Assembly: GCA_963706385.1 (NCBI GenBank)
Contig: OY970153.1
Coordinates: 1,860,001 to 1,924,000 of the forward strand
Source of the DNA: Poindextera sp963706385
GTDB taxonomy: Bacteria; Pseudomonadota; Alphaproteobacteria; Caulobacterales; Caulobacteraceae
Reading direction: 5' to 3'
DNA length: 64,000 bases
This document shows, one piece after another, positions 1 through 7,914 of this stretch. The position numbers were made by a program, and so were the translations under genes. Position 1 is the first letter of the stretch. Every line of letters begins with the position of its first letter. The notes below the pieces were generated by a model. That model saw only the letters and a program-made list of their open reading frames with translations. It was not told the DNA's origin and ran no database searches.

Positions 1-45
1 GAAAAGGTCGCGCGCCGCGCGCACGACCCTTGCTCGTCAGAACGG

Positions 46-990
46 TTATATACCCGCCTGGGTCAGGGCTTCCATCAGCTCCGGCACGGCGGTCTTGTAG
101 TCCGCCACGAGGCCGTAGTCGGCGACCTGGAAAATCGGCGCGTCGGCGTCCTTGTTAATCGCCACGATCACCTTGGAGTCCTTCATTCCCGCCAGGTGCT
201 GGATCGCGCCGGAGATGCCGATCGCCACATAGAGCTGGGGCGCGACCACCTTGCCGGTCTGGCCGACCTGGTAGTCGTTTGGCGCATAGCCCGCGTCGAC
301 CGCCGCGCGGCTGGCGCCGACCGCGGCGCCCAGCTTGTCGGCCAGGGGCTCGATCACCCGCTGGAATTCCTCGGCCGAGCCCATGGCGCGCCCGCCGGAA
401 ACCACGATCTTGGCCGCCGCCAGTTCCGGGCGGTCGGACTTGACGATCTCATCGGAGACGAAGCGGGTCTTCGGCGCACCGGCGCCCGGATCGATGGTTT
501 CGATCGGGGCCGATCCGCCCTCGCCGGCCGGCTTGAAGGCGGTGGCGCGCACGGTGATCACCTTCTTGGCGTCGGACGACTGAATGGTCTCCAGCGCGTT
601 GCCGGCGTAGATCGGCCGCACGAAGGTGTCGGGGCCGACGACCTCGATGATCTCGGAGATCGGCGCGACGTCCAGCTTGGCGGCGATGCGAGGGGCGTAG
701 TTCTTGCCCGAGGCGGTGGCCGGAATCAGGATCGCGTCGTAGCCGGCGGCCAGCGGCAGCACCGTGGCGGTGACCGCCTCGGCGATCTGCTTGCCCAGGG
801 CGTCGCTCTCGGCGATCAGCACCTTGCGCACGCCCTCGATCTTGGCCGCCTCGGCGGCGACGGCGGCCACGCCCTTGCCGGCGACCAGCAGGTCCACCTC
901 GCCCGACAGCGCCCTGGCGGCGGTTACGGTCTTGTGGGTGTTGTCCTTCAGCGAGGCGTTGTCGTGATCGGCGATGACGAGGACGGCCAT
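46..990 (-). CDS. etfA: Electron transfer flavoprotein alpha subunit
   Basis: The 314-residue product is a full-length ETF alpha subunit. With EtfB it forms the soluble FAD heterodimer that takes electrons from acyl-CoA dehydrogenases and passes them to ETF:quinone oxidoreductase. The N-terminal half is the alpha/beta domain beginning MAVLVIADHD. The C-terminal FAD domain is recognisable from VVSGGRAMGS, the GQTGKVVAPQLYVAIGISGA stretch and NKDADAPIFQVADYG, which contact the isoalloxazine and ADP in known structures. The ATG overlaps the etfB stop as TGATG, so the two are translationally coupled in the usual etfBA order. The two acyl-CoA dehydrogenases in this window are plausible electron donors (inference). 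Confidence 0.96.
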   Translation of the reverse strand: MAVLVIADHDNASLKDNTHKTVTAARALSGEVDLLVAGKGVAAVAAEAAKIEGVRKVLIAESDALGKQIAEAVTATVLPLAAGYDAILIPATASGKNYAPRIAAKLDVAPISEIIEVVGPDTFVRPIYAGNALETIQSSDAKKVITVRATAFKPAGEGGSAPIETIDPGAGAPKTRFVSDEIVKSDRPELAAAKIVVSGGRAMGSAEEFQRVIEPLADKLGAAVGASRAAVDAGYAPNDYQVGQTGKVVAPQLYVAIGISGAIQHLAGMKDSKVIVAINKDADAPIFQVADYGLVADYKTAVPELMEALTQAGI

Positions 991-1739
991 CAGAGAACTC
1001 CCGCTTCGGTCTTGAGCTTGGCCACCAGTTCGGCGGCGTTTTCCACCTTTACGCCCGCAGTGCGCTTGGGCGGTTCGGTCACTTTCAGCACCTTCAGATG
1101 GCCGGCCAAGTCGACGCCGTAGTCGGCGGGCGCCTTGATGTCGATCGGCTTCTTCTTGGCCTTCATGATGTTGGGCAGCGAGGCGTAGCGCGGCTCGTTG
1201 AGCCTGAGGTCCGCGGTCACCACCGCGGGCAGGTCCAGCTCCAACGTCTGCAGACCGCCGTCGACCTCGCGGGTCACCTTGGCCTTGGCGCCGGCGATCT
1301 CCAGCTTCGAAGCGAAGGTCGCCTGAGGCCAGTCGAGCAGCGCCGAGAGCATCTGGCCGACCGCGTTGTTGTCGCCGTCGATCGCCTGCTTGCCCATCAA
1401 GACTAGGCCCGGGCTTTCCTCGCCGATCACCGCCTTCAGGAGCTTGGCGACCTCCAGCGGCTCGACGTCGACATCCGTCTGGATTAGGATGCCGCGGTCG
1501 GCGCCCATGGCCAGCGCGGTGCGGATCGTCTCCTGAGCCTGGACCGGACCGATGGACACCGCGACGATCTCGTCGGCCGCGCCCTTTTCCTTCAGCCGCA
1601 CCGCCTCTTCGACGGCAATCTCGCAGAACGGATTCATGGACATCTTGACGTTTGACAGGTCCACGCCTGTCTGGTCGGGCTTCACCCGAACCTTGACGTT
1701 GTAGTCGATCACCCGTTTGACCGGGACCAGAACCTTCAT
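990..1739 (-). CDS. etfB: Electron transfer flavoprotein beta subunit
   Basis: The 249-residue product begins MKVLVPVKRVIDYNVKVR, the standard N-terminus of ETF beta, and contains the AMP-binding region (AMGADRGILIQTD, then VLMGKQAIDGDNNAVGQM). An open frame continues upstream to 1904, but the family N-terminus fixes the ATG at 1737-1739. That start lies in a 17-bp tandem duplication. The upstream copy has its own ATG (1754-1756) with a GAGGG Shine-Dalgarno-like run about 10 nt before it, and it encodes a six-codon peptide whose TGA overlaps the real ATG. Efficient initiation may therefore depend on coupling from this mini-ORF (inference). Confidence 0.95.
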   Translation of the reverse strand: MKVLVPVKRVIDYNVKVRVKPDQTGVDLSNVKMSMNPFCEIAVEEAVRLKEKGAADEIVAVSIGPVQAQETIRTALAMGADRGILIQTDVDVEPLEVAKLLKAVIGEESPGLVLMGKQAIDGDNNAVGQMLSALLDWPQATFASKLEIAGAKAKVTREVDGGLQTLELDLPAVVTADLRLNEPRYASLPNIMKAKKKPIDIKAPADYGVDLAGHLKVLKVTEPPKRTAGVKVENAAELVAKLKTEAGVL

Positions 1740-1756
1740 GGGACCAGAACCTTCAT
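1723..1756. repeat. 17-bp tandem duplication spanning the etfB start codon
   Basis: Positions 1723-1739 and 1740-1756 are identical 17-mers (gggaccagaaccttcat), and a third copy starts at 1757 for four bases. Each copy contains a start codon and codons 2-5 of etfB. Because 17 is not a multiple of three, the upstream copy reads out of frame and ends at a TGA that overlaps the true start. Confidence 0.95.
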
Positions 1757-1906
1757 GGGAATTGTCGCCCTCAGCGAAAGAAATGAGACGAACGGCGCGC
1801 GATCCGCGGCGGCGCGCTTGCGAAAAGCGCGGCAAACTGACAATGGAGCCCCGGCCTGTCAACGCGACCCGTTGAATTGGCCGCGGAGCAGTCGGCCGGA
1901 TCACCC

Positions 1907-2191
1907 ATGAATTCGACTATCGATCGGATCAAGCTGATCTTTCTGGGCCTGTTCGTGATCGCCTGCGCGGCGATCTGGGGCTACCAGACGATCTATGTGT
2001 GGCCCAAGCAGCGTTGCGAGGCGCAGGGCGACTGGTGGGACGACGAGGATCGAGAGTGCGCGGTGCCGGTGCCGATCTGGACCTTCACCCACCGCAGGCC
2101 GGGCGAAGTCGCGCCCGTCGCCTCCCGCGCCGTCGCCGCCAAGCCGGCGGCTTCGAGGCCGAAAGCGGCCCAGGTCGCGGCCAAACGCTGA
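1907..2191 (+). CDS. Small single-pass membrane protein, function unknown
   Basis: The 94-residue product starts MNSTIDRIKLIFLGLFVIACAA. One hydrophobic segment covers about residues 8-27. A short Cys-containing region rich in Asp and Trp follows (RCEAQGDWWDDEDREC), and the tail is Ala/Pro/Lys-rich and low in complexity. The two cysteines could pair if the segment faces the periplasm. A TTG ten codons upstream would only add residues unlike a membrane-anchor start, so the ATG at 1907 is preferred. It is divergent from etfB and faces pduO. I do not recognise a family. Confidence 0.6.
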   Translation: MNSTIDRIKLIFLGLFVIACAAIWGYQTIYVWPKQRCEAQGDWWDDEDRECAVPVPIWTFTHRRPGEVAPVASRAVAAKPAASRPKAAQVAAKR

Positions 2192-2203
2192 GTCTCCGCG
2201 GCT

Positions 2204-2303
2204 AGACCATTTTTCGCCGAAGTGGTCGCCGGTTCGGCGAAGAAAGTGGTCTCACTTAAAGACTTACGAGCAAATTCCGATCAGATCAGATCGGAATTTG
2301 CTC
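2204..2303 (-). repeat. Two-palindrome (RIME1-like) element, copy 1
   Basis: On the minus strand the order is a perfect 15-bp hairpin (arms 2268-2282 and 2289-2303, 6-nt loop), a 15-nt linker containing AAGTC, then a larger imperfect palindrome (2204-2252) with arms ending CGCCGAA and TTCGGCG around an 11-nt loop CCGGCGACCAC. Copy 2 at 40915-41028 has the same architecture, the AAGTC linker start and a CCGG...CCAC loop. The rhizobial RIME1 family is also two palindromes of about 110 bp; that assignment is from family knowledge. The element abuts the pduO stop and may act as its transcription end. Confidence 0.75.
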
Positions 2304-2869
2304 TAGCGGGTCGCGCCGGGAACCCACAAGACGTCGCCGCGACCCTTGTCGTTGGCCCAACGCGCGGCGACGAACAGAAGATCCGACAGCCGGTTGAGGT
2401 ATTTCAGCGCCGGCGCGCCGACCGCCTCGCCCTCGCGCTCGACCAGCCGCACCGCCTCGCGCTCGGCCCGGCGGCAGACGGTGCGGGCCAGATGCAAGGC
2501 CGCGGCGGCCGGCGAGCCTCCGGGCAGGACGAAAGAGCTCAAGGCCGCGAGTTCGGCGTTGAGCTGGTCGATCTCCCGCTCCAGCCTATCGACCTGAGCC
2601 TGGACGATGCGCAAGGCGTCCGGCGCCGCGCCGGGGGTGGCCAGATCGGCGCCCAGATCGAACAGGTCGTTCTGGATCCGCCCTAGTATCGCGTCGAGCA
2701 CGGCGTCATGCGCCGTATGCACACGGACCAGGCCGACGCAGGCGTTGGTCTCGTCGACGCAGCCATAGGCCTCGACCCGCGCGTCCGACTTGGCCGCCGG
2801 CGCGCCGCTGGCCAGGCGCGTCCGACCGCCGTCGCCGGCGCGGGTGTAGATGCGGTTCAGCGTGACCAC
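2303..2869 (-). CDS. pduO: PduO-type cob(I)alamin adenosyltransferase
   Basis: The 188-residue enzyme transfers the adenosyl group of ATP to cob(I)alamin or cob(I)yrinic acid a,c-diamide, giving the coenzyme B12 form used by methylmalonyl-CoA mutase and other mutases. The N-terminal ATP-binding motif RIYTRAGDGGRTRLASG, the EAYGCVDETNACVGL helix and the FVLPGGSPAAAALHLARTVCRRAER active-site helix identify the PduO family rather than CobA. Translation starts at a GTG two bases after the upstream gene's stop, so the two are cotranscribed. Its stop codon abuts a palindromic element. Confidence 0.93.
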   Translation of the reverse strand: MVTLNRIYTRAGDGGRTRLASGAPAAKSDARVEAYGCVDETNACVGLVRVHTAHDAVLDAILGRIQNDLFDLGADLATPGAAPDALRIVQAQVDRLEREIDQLNAELAALSSFVLPGGSPAAAALHLARTVCRRAEREAVRLVEREGEAVGAPALKYLNRLSDLLFVAARWANDKGRGDVLWVPGATR

Positions 2870-2871
2870 GC

Positions 2872-3075
2872 TCAGAGCTTCCGGTGCAGGAAGACGCCGG
2901 CGGCGACCAGGACGATGATCGCGACCAACTGCAAAATCACCCGCAGGCGCATCAGCTTGTTGGAATAGGACCGGCCGAAATCACCACCGCGAAACAAGGC
3001 GTAGAGACCGAACCCGAGGGCGGTGAGCACGGCCAGCAGGCTGAGCGGGATCAGGATGTCGAACAGCAAACGCAT
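2872..3075 (-). CDS. Twin transmembrane (HIG1-like) small protein
   Basis: The 67-residue product has two hydrophobic segments, about residues 4-27 and 45-63, joined by a loop containing RGGDFGRSYSNKLMRLRV. This matches the HIG1_N-type twin transmembrane proteins often found directly upstream of PduO-type adenosyltransferases in Caulobacterales and related bacteria. Mitochondrial HIG1 proteins associate with respiratory complexes, but the bacterial role is not established, so no function is claimed. It starts at an ATG and stops two bases before pduO. Confidence 0.8.
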   Translation of the reverse strand: MRLLFDILIPLSLLAVLTALGFGLYALFRGGDFGRSYSNKLMRLRVILQLVAIIVLVAAGVFLHRKL

Positions 3076-3360
3076 TGCCGGACCACCTTAGTGCGCGCCC
3101 ATGCATTGCGCCACAGCACTGCTTGTCCCAAATTCGCGCCCTTCACCTTTTAGGGTTTCGCTCCGAGCGGGTCGCCCGCTTGAAACGGGCGTTCGAATCG
3201 GGGATTTCGGCGGTGTGACGCCCTGTCGCAGTAGAAAGACGCCATTCTCCGCCTATCTGGGCTCGATCCCCGGCTTGACGCTCGCCGCTGAGCGAACCCG
3301 CTCATTTCCAGCCGCATGAGCGTTTTGCGCGTCATCCCACCGCGCATTGGATCCAAGACC
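3076..3360. other. Intergenic region between divergent genes, no gene seen
   Basis: These 285 bases separate the minus-strand twin-TM gene from the TetR gene. A short hairpin lies at 3173-3191 (CGCCCG and CGGGCG arms). A TTCGAAT resembling a tRNA T-loop at 3191-3197 lacks a pairing stem. I see no supported ORF or RNA gene; promoters for both flanking genes presumably lie here. Confidence 0.5.
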
Positions 3361-4005
3361 ATGAACCACCAACCCATTCTGTCATTTCCCGAACATGCGC
3401 CCACGATGACGCGTCGCGCCATCGCCAAGCAGCTCACCCGCCAGCGCCTGCTGTGCGCCGCCCGCCGGCTGTTCGCCAGCCGGGGCTACGAGGCGGCGAC
3501 GATCCGCGACATCGCCTCGGAAGCCGACCTGACCACCGGCGCGGTGTTCGCCAGCTTTTCCGACAAGGCCGAGCTGTTCAACGAGGTGATCATCGCCGAC
3601 TGCGAGGCCTTGTTCCAACAGATGGCCGCCGTCGAAGACGCCGGTTCGGCCGCCGAAACCCTGCTTCGCCTGCTGAGCCTGGGCTATGACCAGCACCATG
3701 CGCAGCTGCGGCTGATCCAGGCCGCGCTCGGCTTTTCGTGGGTGCGCGACACAGAGTACGAGGCCCGCTACCAGCGCGTGGCGCGGCTGGTGCGCGAGCG
3801 GCTGGCCGAGGTGCTGCGCCTGGGCGTCAAGCGGGGGGAGCTGTCGCGCGAACTCGACGTGCCGCTGACCAGCGAGATGCTGCTGGACAGCTATATGGCC
3901 AATTTCCGCAAGGCGATTTTCGACGACTGGGATGTCGACACCCTGCGCGGTCGGCTGCGGAGCCAGATCGCCATCCTATTGGCGGGATACCGCCAGGCCG
4001 CCTAG
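3361..4005 (+). CDS. TetR family transcriptional regulator
   Basis: The protein of about 214 residues has an N-terminal TetR helix-turn-helix: RQRLLCAARRLFASRGYEAATIRDIA, then EADLTTGAVFASFSDKAELFNEV. The variable C-terminal ligand/dimerisation domain shows no assignable ligand. Start choices are ATGs at 3316, 3361 and 3406; 3361 is taken because the segment from 3316 is not domain-like, and 3406 remains possible. Its stop overlaps the convergent pseudouridine synthase stop within CTAG. A role in fatty-acid gene control is conceivable given the nearby acyl-CoA dehydrogenase with a palindromic site upstream, but nothing links them directly. Confidence 0.85.
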   Translation: MNHQPILSFPEHAPTMTRRAIAKQLTRQRLLCAARRLFASRGYEAATIRDIASEADLTTGAVFASFSDKAELFNEVIIADCEALFQQMAAVEDAGSAAETLLRLLSLGYDQHHAQLRLIQAALGFSWVRDTEYEARYQRVARLVRERLAEVLRLGVKRGELSRELDVPLTSEMLLDSYMANFRKAIFDDWDVDTLRGRLRSQIAILLAGYRQAA

Positions 4006-5093
4006 CGGCGCGACTTCGACCCGCCGCCGTCCGCGGGTCCGCCGCGCCGCGCGCCGGCCTTCTTCGCCGCCGGGCGAGCGGCTCTCGGACGGCCCGGCCC
4101 GGCCCGCTTCTTGGGCTTGGCCCAGCCGGGCTTGTACTCGGTCTTTTTCGGCAGGGGCTCGCGCGATAGGGCGCTGGCGGACTGACCCTTGGCCGCCTGG
4201 CCGGCTCCACGCCGCGCGCCGCGCGCGTCGGCGCCCGCCTTCGCCGGCGGCGAGGTCGCCCGATCGCCGGTCGGCAGGCTTTCGGGCGCGATATGGCGGG
4301 CGAGCTGCTCGCGGATCACCCGAGCCCCGACCTCCTCGACCTCGCCCGCCGCCAGGGTCCCGAGCTGGAACGGCCCGTAGGACAGGCGGATCAGCCGGTT
4401 GACCGTCAGACCGATCGCCTCCAGCACCTTGCGCACCTCGCGGTTCTTGCCCTCGGTCAGGGTCAGGGTGATCCACAGGTTGGCCGCGCTCGCGCCGTCG
4501 CGGCCCGCGGCCTCCTTGGCCTTGTCCAGGCTGGCTTGAATCGGGCCGTAGCGCACGCCGTCCACCGTCAGCCCATCCTTCAGCCGGTCGAGCTTGGCCT
4601 GGCTCGCCTGCCCGCGCGCGCGGGCCCGGTAGCGCCGCACCAGGCCGGTGGCCGGCAGCTCCAGCGCCCGGGCCAGGGCGCCGTCGTTGGTCAGCAGCAA
4701 CAAGCCCTCGGAGTTCAGGTCCAGCCGGCCGACCGAGATCACCCTGGGCAGGCCGGGCGGCAGATGGTCGAACACCGTCGGCCGGCCCTTGGGATCGGCG
4801 TGCGTGGTCACCAGCCCCGCTGGCTTGTGGTAGCGCCACACCCGGGTCGCCTCGGCCCGACCGACCACCGCCCCGTCCACGGTCAGCACGTCGCCCGGGG
4901 CGATCTTCACCGCTGGCGTATCGAGCACCTGGCCGTTCAGCCGGACCCGTCCCGCGGCGATCAGCCGCTCGACTTCACGGCGCGAGGCGACCCCGGCGCG
5001 GGCCAGCGCCTTGGCCACGCGCTCGCCGTCCGCCTTCAGCCCGGCTTGACCGGAGCCGGCCGCCGCGTTTGGGTCAAATTCATGATCGACCAT
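4002..5093 (-). CDS. rluB: rRNA pseudouridine synthase, RluB/RsuA family
   Basis: The 363-residue enzyme isomerises a uridine in rRNA. An S4 RNA-binding domain (RVAKALARAGVASRREVERLIAAGRV onward, about residues 23-70) precedes the catalytic domain, whose VGRLDLNSEGLLLLTNDG carries the catalytic Asp. Further motifs are RRYRARARG and LTEGKNREVRKVLEAIG. The last 80 or so residues are a Lys/Arg/Ala-rich disordered tail, common in alphaproteobacterial members. The likely ATG (5091-5093) gives 12 bp of head-to-head overlap with tadA on the other strand. The exact target (large-subunit 2605-type or small-subunit 516-type) cannot be fixed from sequence alone. Confidence 0.92.
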   Translation of the reverse strand: MVDHEFDPNAAAGSGQAGLKADGERVAKALARAGVASRREVERLIAAGRVRLNGQVLDTPAVKIAPGDVLTVDGAVVGRAEATRVWRYHKPAGLVTTHADPKGRPTVFDHLPPGLPRVISVGRLDLNSEGLLLLTNDGALARALELPATGLVRRYRARARGQASQAKLDRLKDGLTVDGVRYGPIQASLDKAKEAAGRDGASAANLWITLTLTEGKNREVRKVLEAIGLTVNRLIRLSYGPFQLGTLAAGEVEEVGARVIREQLARHIAPESLPTGDRATSPPAKAGADARGARRGAGQAAKGQSASALSREPLPKKTEYKPGWAKPKKRAGPGRPRAARPAAKKAGARRGGPADGGGSKSRR

Positions 5094-5543
5094 GATCTCG
5101 CAACCATGCGCATCGCGCTGCAGGAGGCGCAAGCCGCCGCCGAGGCGGGCGAGGCCCCGATCGGCGCGGTGGTGGTCGATCCGCGTACCGGCGCGGTGAT
5201 CGCGCGCGCCCACAACGCCCCGATCGCCCGCCACGACCCTTCGGCCCACGCCGAGATCCTGGCGTTGCGCCAAGCGGCCGAAACGTTGGGCAACTACCGG
5301 CTGACCGGCCTGACCCTGATGGTCACGCTCGAGCCCTGTGTCATGTGCGCCGGTGCGATCAGCCACGCGCGCATCGGCCGGCTGGTGTTTGCGGCCGAAG
5401 ACGCCAAGGGCGGGGCGATCGTCCACGGCCCCCGGTTCTTCGAACAGCCGACCTGCCACTGGCGCCCCGACGTCACCGGCGGCGTCCTGGCCGAAGAGAG
5501 CGCGGCGCTGTTGAGAGGCTTCTTTCGCGCCAGGCGCGGTTAG
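5082..5543 (+). CDS. tadA: tRNA(Arg) adenosine-34 deaminase
   Basis: The 153-residue zinc deaminase makes inosine at the wobble position of tRNA-Arg(ACG). The zinc and catalytic residues are visible as HAE (His56, Glu58) and PCxxC (Cys86, Cys89), with flanking SAHAEILALR and LEPCVMCAGAI typical of TadA. The start at 5082 overlaps the divergent pseudouridine synthase start; an internal ATG at 5106 would remove the overlap and eight residues and cannot be excluded. No strong Shine-Dalgarno precedes either. Confidence 0.94.
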   Translation: MIDHDLATMRIALQEAQAAAEAGEAPIGAVVVDPRTGAVIARAHNAPIARHDPSAHAEILALRQAAETLGNYRLTGLTLMVTLEPCVMCAGAISHARIGRLVFAAEDAKGGAIVHGPRFFEQPTCHWRPDVTGGVLAEESAALLRGFFRARRG

Positions 5544-5621
5544 CCTTTGTGGTGATGCTCGCGCGGTCGGCGCGCGCCGCCAGAGCCGCTTGCCGTGGCC
5601 TTCGGCCCGTGCGAAAAAAGA

Positions 5622-5637
5622 TCAAACAATCGTTTGA
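5622..5637. promoter_or_regulatory. Candidate TetR-type operator before acyl-CoA dehydrogenase
   Basis: tcaaacaatcgtttga is an inverted repeat with seven matching outer pairs, 20 bases upstream of the dehydrogenase start. Its form resembles operators of TetR-family fatty-acid regulators. The regulator is not known. Confidence 0.45.
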
Positions 5638-5656
5638 ACGAGGAAAGGGTCCCCCG

Positions 5657-6961
5657 ATGGATTTCGATATCGCGCCTGAACAGACGCGCTGGCTGACTCG
5701 CGTCGTCGACTTCATGAACGAGCACATCTATCCCGCCATTCCGGCCTATGAGGCCGAGATGAACGTCGTCGGCAAAGAGCGCTGGAAGGTGATCAAGGTC
5801 GTCGAGGACCTGAAGAAGAAGGCGCGGGCCGCGGGCCTGTGGAACTTCTTCATGCCGCCGCATTCGGGCCAGAGCCACGTCGACGACACCTTCGAGTTCG
5901 AAGGCCACCAGCTGACCAACCTCGAATACAGCCTGATCGCCGAACAGATGGGCAAGGTCGGCTTCGCCTCGGAAGTGTTCAACTGCTCGGCGCCCGACAC
6001 CGGCAACATGGAAGTGCTGATGCGCTACGGCACCCTGGCGCAGAAGGAAAAGTGGCTGCGACCGTTGATGAATGGCGAGATCCGTTCGGTGTTCCTGATG
6101 ACCGAGCCGCTGGTGGCCTCGTCCGACGCCACCAACATCGAGACCCGCATCGAGCGCGACGGCGACCATTACGTGATCAACGGCCGCAAGTGGTGGTCGT
6201 CGGGCCTTGGCGATCCGCGCTGCAAGGTCGGCGTCTTGATGGGCAAGACCAATCCCGAATCCGAGCGCCACTCGCAGCAGTCGCAGGTGCTGGTGCCGAT
6301 GGACACCCCCGGCATCAAGATCGTGCGGTTGCTGCCGGTGTTCGGCTTTGACGACGCCCCGCACGGCCACGCCGAGGTCCTGTTCGAGAACGTGCGCGTG
6401 CCGATCGAGGACTCGCTGCTGCTGGGCGAAGGCCGCGGTTTCGAAATCGCCCAGGGCCGGCTTGGTCCGGGCCGCATCCACCACTGCATGCGCTCGATCG
6501 GCGCGGCCGAGGTGGCGCTGGAGAAGATGTGCCGCCGCCTGCTCAGCCGCAAGGCGTTCGGCAAGTATATCTCCGAACACTCGGTCTGGGAACAGCGGGT
6601 GGCCGACGCGCGGATCAATATCGAAATGTGCCGCCTGCTCTGCCTGAAGGCGGCGGACATGATGGACAAGGCCGGCAACAAGGCCGCGCGGCTCGAGATC
6701 GCCATGATCAAGGTCGCCGCCCCGAACATGGCCCTGAAGATCATCGACGACGCCATCCAGGCCCACGGCGGCGCCGGGGTCACCACCGACTTTGGCCTGG
6801 CCCGCGCATACGCCGGCCAGCGCACCCTGCGCCTGGCCGACGGTCCCGACGAGGTCCACGCCCGCACCATCGCGCGCATGGAGTTCGGCAAGTACGGCGA
6901 CCTGGTCTACCAGCAGAAGGTCGAACGCGAAGCCGCGCTGCACGTGCCCGGCATCCGCTGA
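5657..6961 (+). CDS. Acyl-CoA dehydrogenase family protein
   Basis: The 434-residue FAD enzyme oxidises an acyl-CoA to the 2-enoyl-CoA and passes electrons to ETF. The N-terminal helical domain leads into VFLMTEPLVASSDATNIETRIERDG (FAD/substrate strand), then YVINGRKWWSSGLGDPRCKVGVLMGKT. The C-terminal domain ends IIDDAIQAHGGAGVTTDFGLARAYA and LADGPDEVHARTIARMEFGKYG, which resembles the ACAD10/11-like branch; chain length is not assignable. The ATG at 5657 follows a strong AGGAAAGGG ribosome site, and a longer upstream reading frame is an artefact over tadA. A palindrome at 5622-5637 may be its operator, and a hairpin terminator follows. Confidence 0.93.
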   Translation: MDFDIAPEQTRWLTRVVDFMNEHIYPAIPAYEAEMNVVGKERWKVIKVVEDLKKKARAAGLWNFFMPPHSGQSHVDDTFEFEGHQLTNLEYSLIAEQMGKVGFASEVFNCSAPDTGNMEVLMRYGTLAQKEKWLRPLMNGEIRSVFLMTEPLVASSDATNIETRIERDGDHYVINGRKWWSSGLGDPRCKVGVLMGKTNPESERHSQQSQVLVPMDTPGIKIVRLLPVFGFDDAPHGHAEVLFENVRVPIEDSLLLGEGRGFEIAQGRLGPGRIHHCMRSIGAAEVALEKMCRRLLSRKAFGKYISEHSVWEQRVADARINIEMCRLLCLKAADMMDKAGNKAARLEIAMIKVAAPNMALKIIDDAIQAHGGAGVTTDFGLARAYAGQRTLRLADGPDEVHARTIARMEFGKYGDLVYQQKVEREAALHVPGIR

Positions 6962-6986
6962 GAAGCAAGACCAAGAATGAATGTGA

Positions 6987-7016
6987 GGGGAGCGCGCCCA
7001 GCGCTCCCCTTATCTT
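6987..7016 (+). terminator. Rho-independent terminator after acyl-CoA dehydrogenase
   Basis: A 9-bp perfect stem (6987-6995 with 7001-7009, ggggagcgc/gcgctcccc, loop gccca) is followed by TTATCTTT, 26 bases after the stop codon. Confidence 0.75.
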
Positions 7017-7163
7017 TGATTTCAGCCGGACGCACGGCGGGCCGGCTGGATGCCCGACCGCTCGGGGTGAGCGCGGGCGGGCGTGGCTTGACAGCGGCTT
7101 TGCGGCGGTCGAGTGAGCCTGCGCGCGGCGACCCTGGCAAGGGCGCGCGGCTTGTGAGGCGGA

Positions 7164-7886
7164 ATGCGGATCATGGGCACGGCCAGGCGATGGGCGGCGG
7201 CGCTGCCGGCCATGCTGTGCGCCGCGCTGGCCGCCGTCGGGCCGGCCCAGGCGCGCTGGCCGAACGTCGAATCGGCCCAGCCGCTGGTCCAGGCCCCGCG
7301 GGTCTGCTCGCCGAACATCGTGCCGATCAACCACCGCTGCCGGGTGGTCGACTTCACGCCGCTGGCGGTGCTCGACGGGCGGGCCTGGTACTACGCTTTT
7401 TACGCCACCCACTGGGCCGACCGACATGGCCGAATGGACCGGGGCTTTCCGGTGCTGCTCTATCTGGAGCCGCCGGCGACGCTCAGGCTGGGCCTTTGGG
7501 TCAACGACGCGCCGGGCTTGGCCGGCCGCTGGGCCTGGACCGCGCCGGCGCGGCCGATCCTGATCCGCCAGGCCGACGCCACCTTCGTCGGCATGACCCT
7601 TCGCAACGTCGGCGCCGCGCCCGACCAGCGCCTGTTCCGCCTGAACGGCGAACGCTGGGCCCAGATCAACATCCTGCGCCGCTCGACCGAGGACCAGGCG
7701 ATGATCGACGCGGCCACGCCGCGCGGCTGTTCGATCGCCGCGGACGGCCTGTTCGACTGGACCGCCTTCCAGGTCGCCTGGCCGCTGAGGGCCGACCTGA
7801 CCGGCGCGTCCTGCGGGACGCTGGTGGCCGGCCTGGCGGTTCGCGGCGACCGCGCCGGGCTGACCGAGGTCAAGGCCCAGCGCTGA
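7164..7886 (+). CDS. Hypothetical secreted protein
   Basis: The 240-residue product has an N-terminal signal peptide (RRWAAALPAMLCAALAAVGPAQA, cleavage near residue 31). The mature part is Trp-rich and contains four cysteines (APRVCSPN, NHRCRV, RGCSIA, ASCGT) that could form two disulfides. I do not recognise a family. GAGGCGGA lies immediately before the ATG at 7164; a second ATG at 7173 is possible. It stands alone between a terminator and the groESL promoter region. Confidence 0.7.
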   Translation: MRIMGTARRWAAALPAMLCAALAAVGPAQARWPNVESAQPLVQAPRVCSPNIVPINHRCRVVDFTPLAVLDGRAWYYAFYATHWADRHGRMDRGFPVLLYLEPPATLRLGLWVNDAPGLAGRWAWTAPARPILIRQADATFVGMTLRNVGAAPDQRLFRLNGERWAQINILRRSTEDQAMIDAATPRGCSIAADGLFDWTAFQVAWPLRADLTGASCGTLVAGLAVRGDRAGLTEVKAQR

Positions 7887-7914
7887 TCGGCGCGCCAATT
7901 CGCCGCCCAACCCC

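Noticed and set aside
1833..1862. An etfB promoter with a perfect TTGACA on the minus strand
   Set aside because: No acceptable -10 box is found at 16-18 bp spacing, so it is not reported as a feature.
990..1904. etfB with a 55-residue N-terminal extension
   Set aside because: The added residues have no conservation, while MKVLVPVKRV at 1739 is the standard family start.
3186..3205. TTCGAAT resembling a tRNA T-loop
   Set aside because: The flanking five bases on either side do not pair, and no acceptor or anticodon stem is found.
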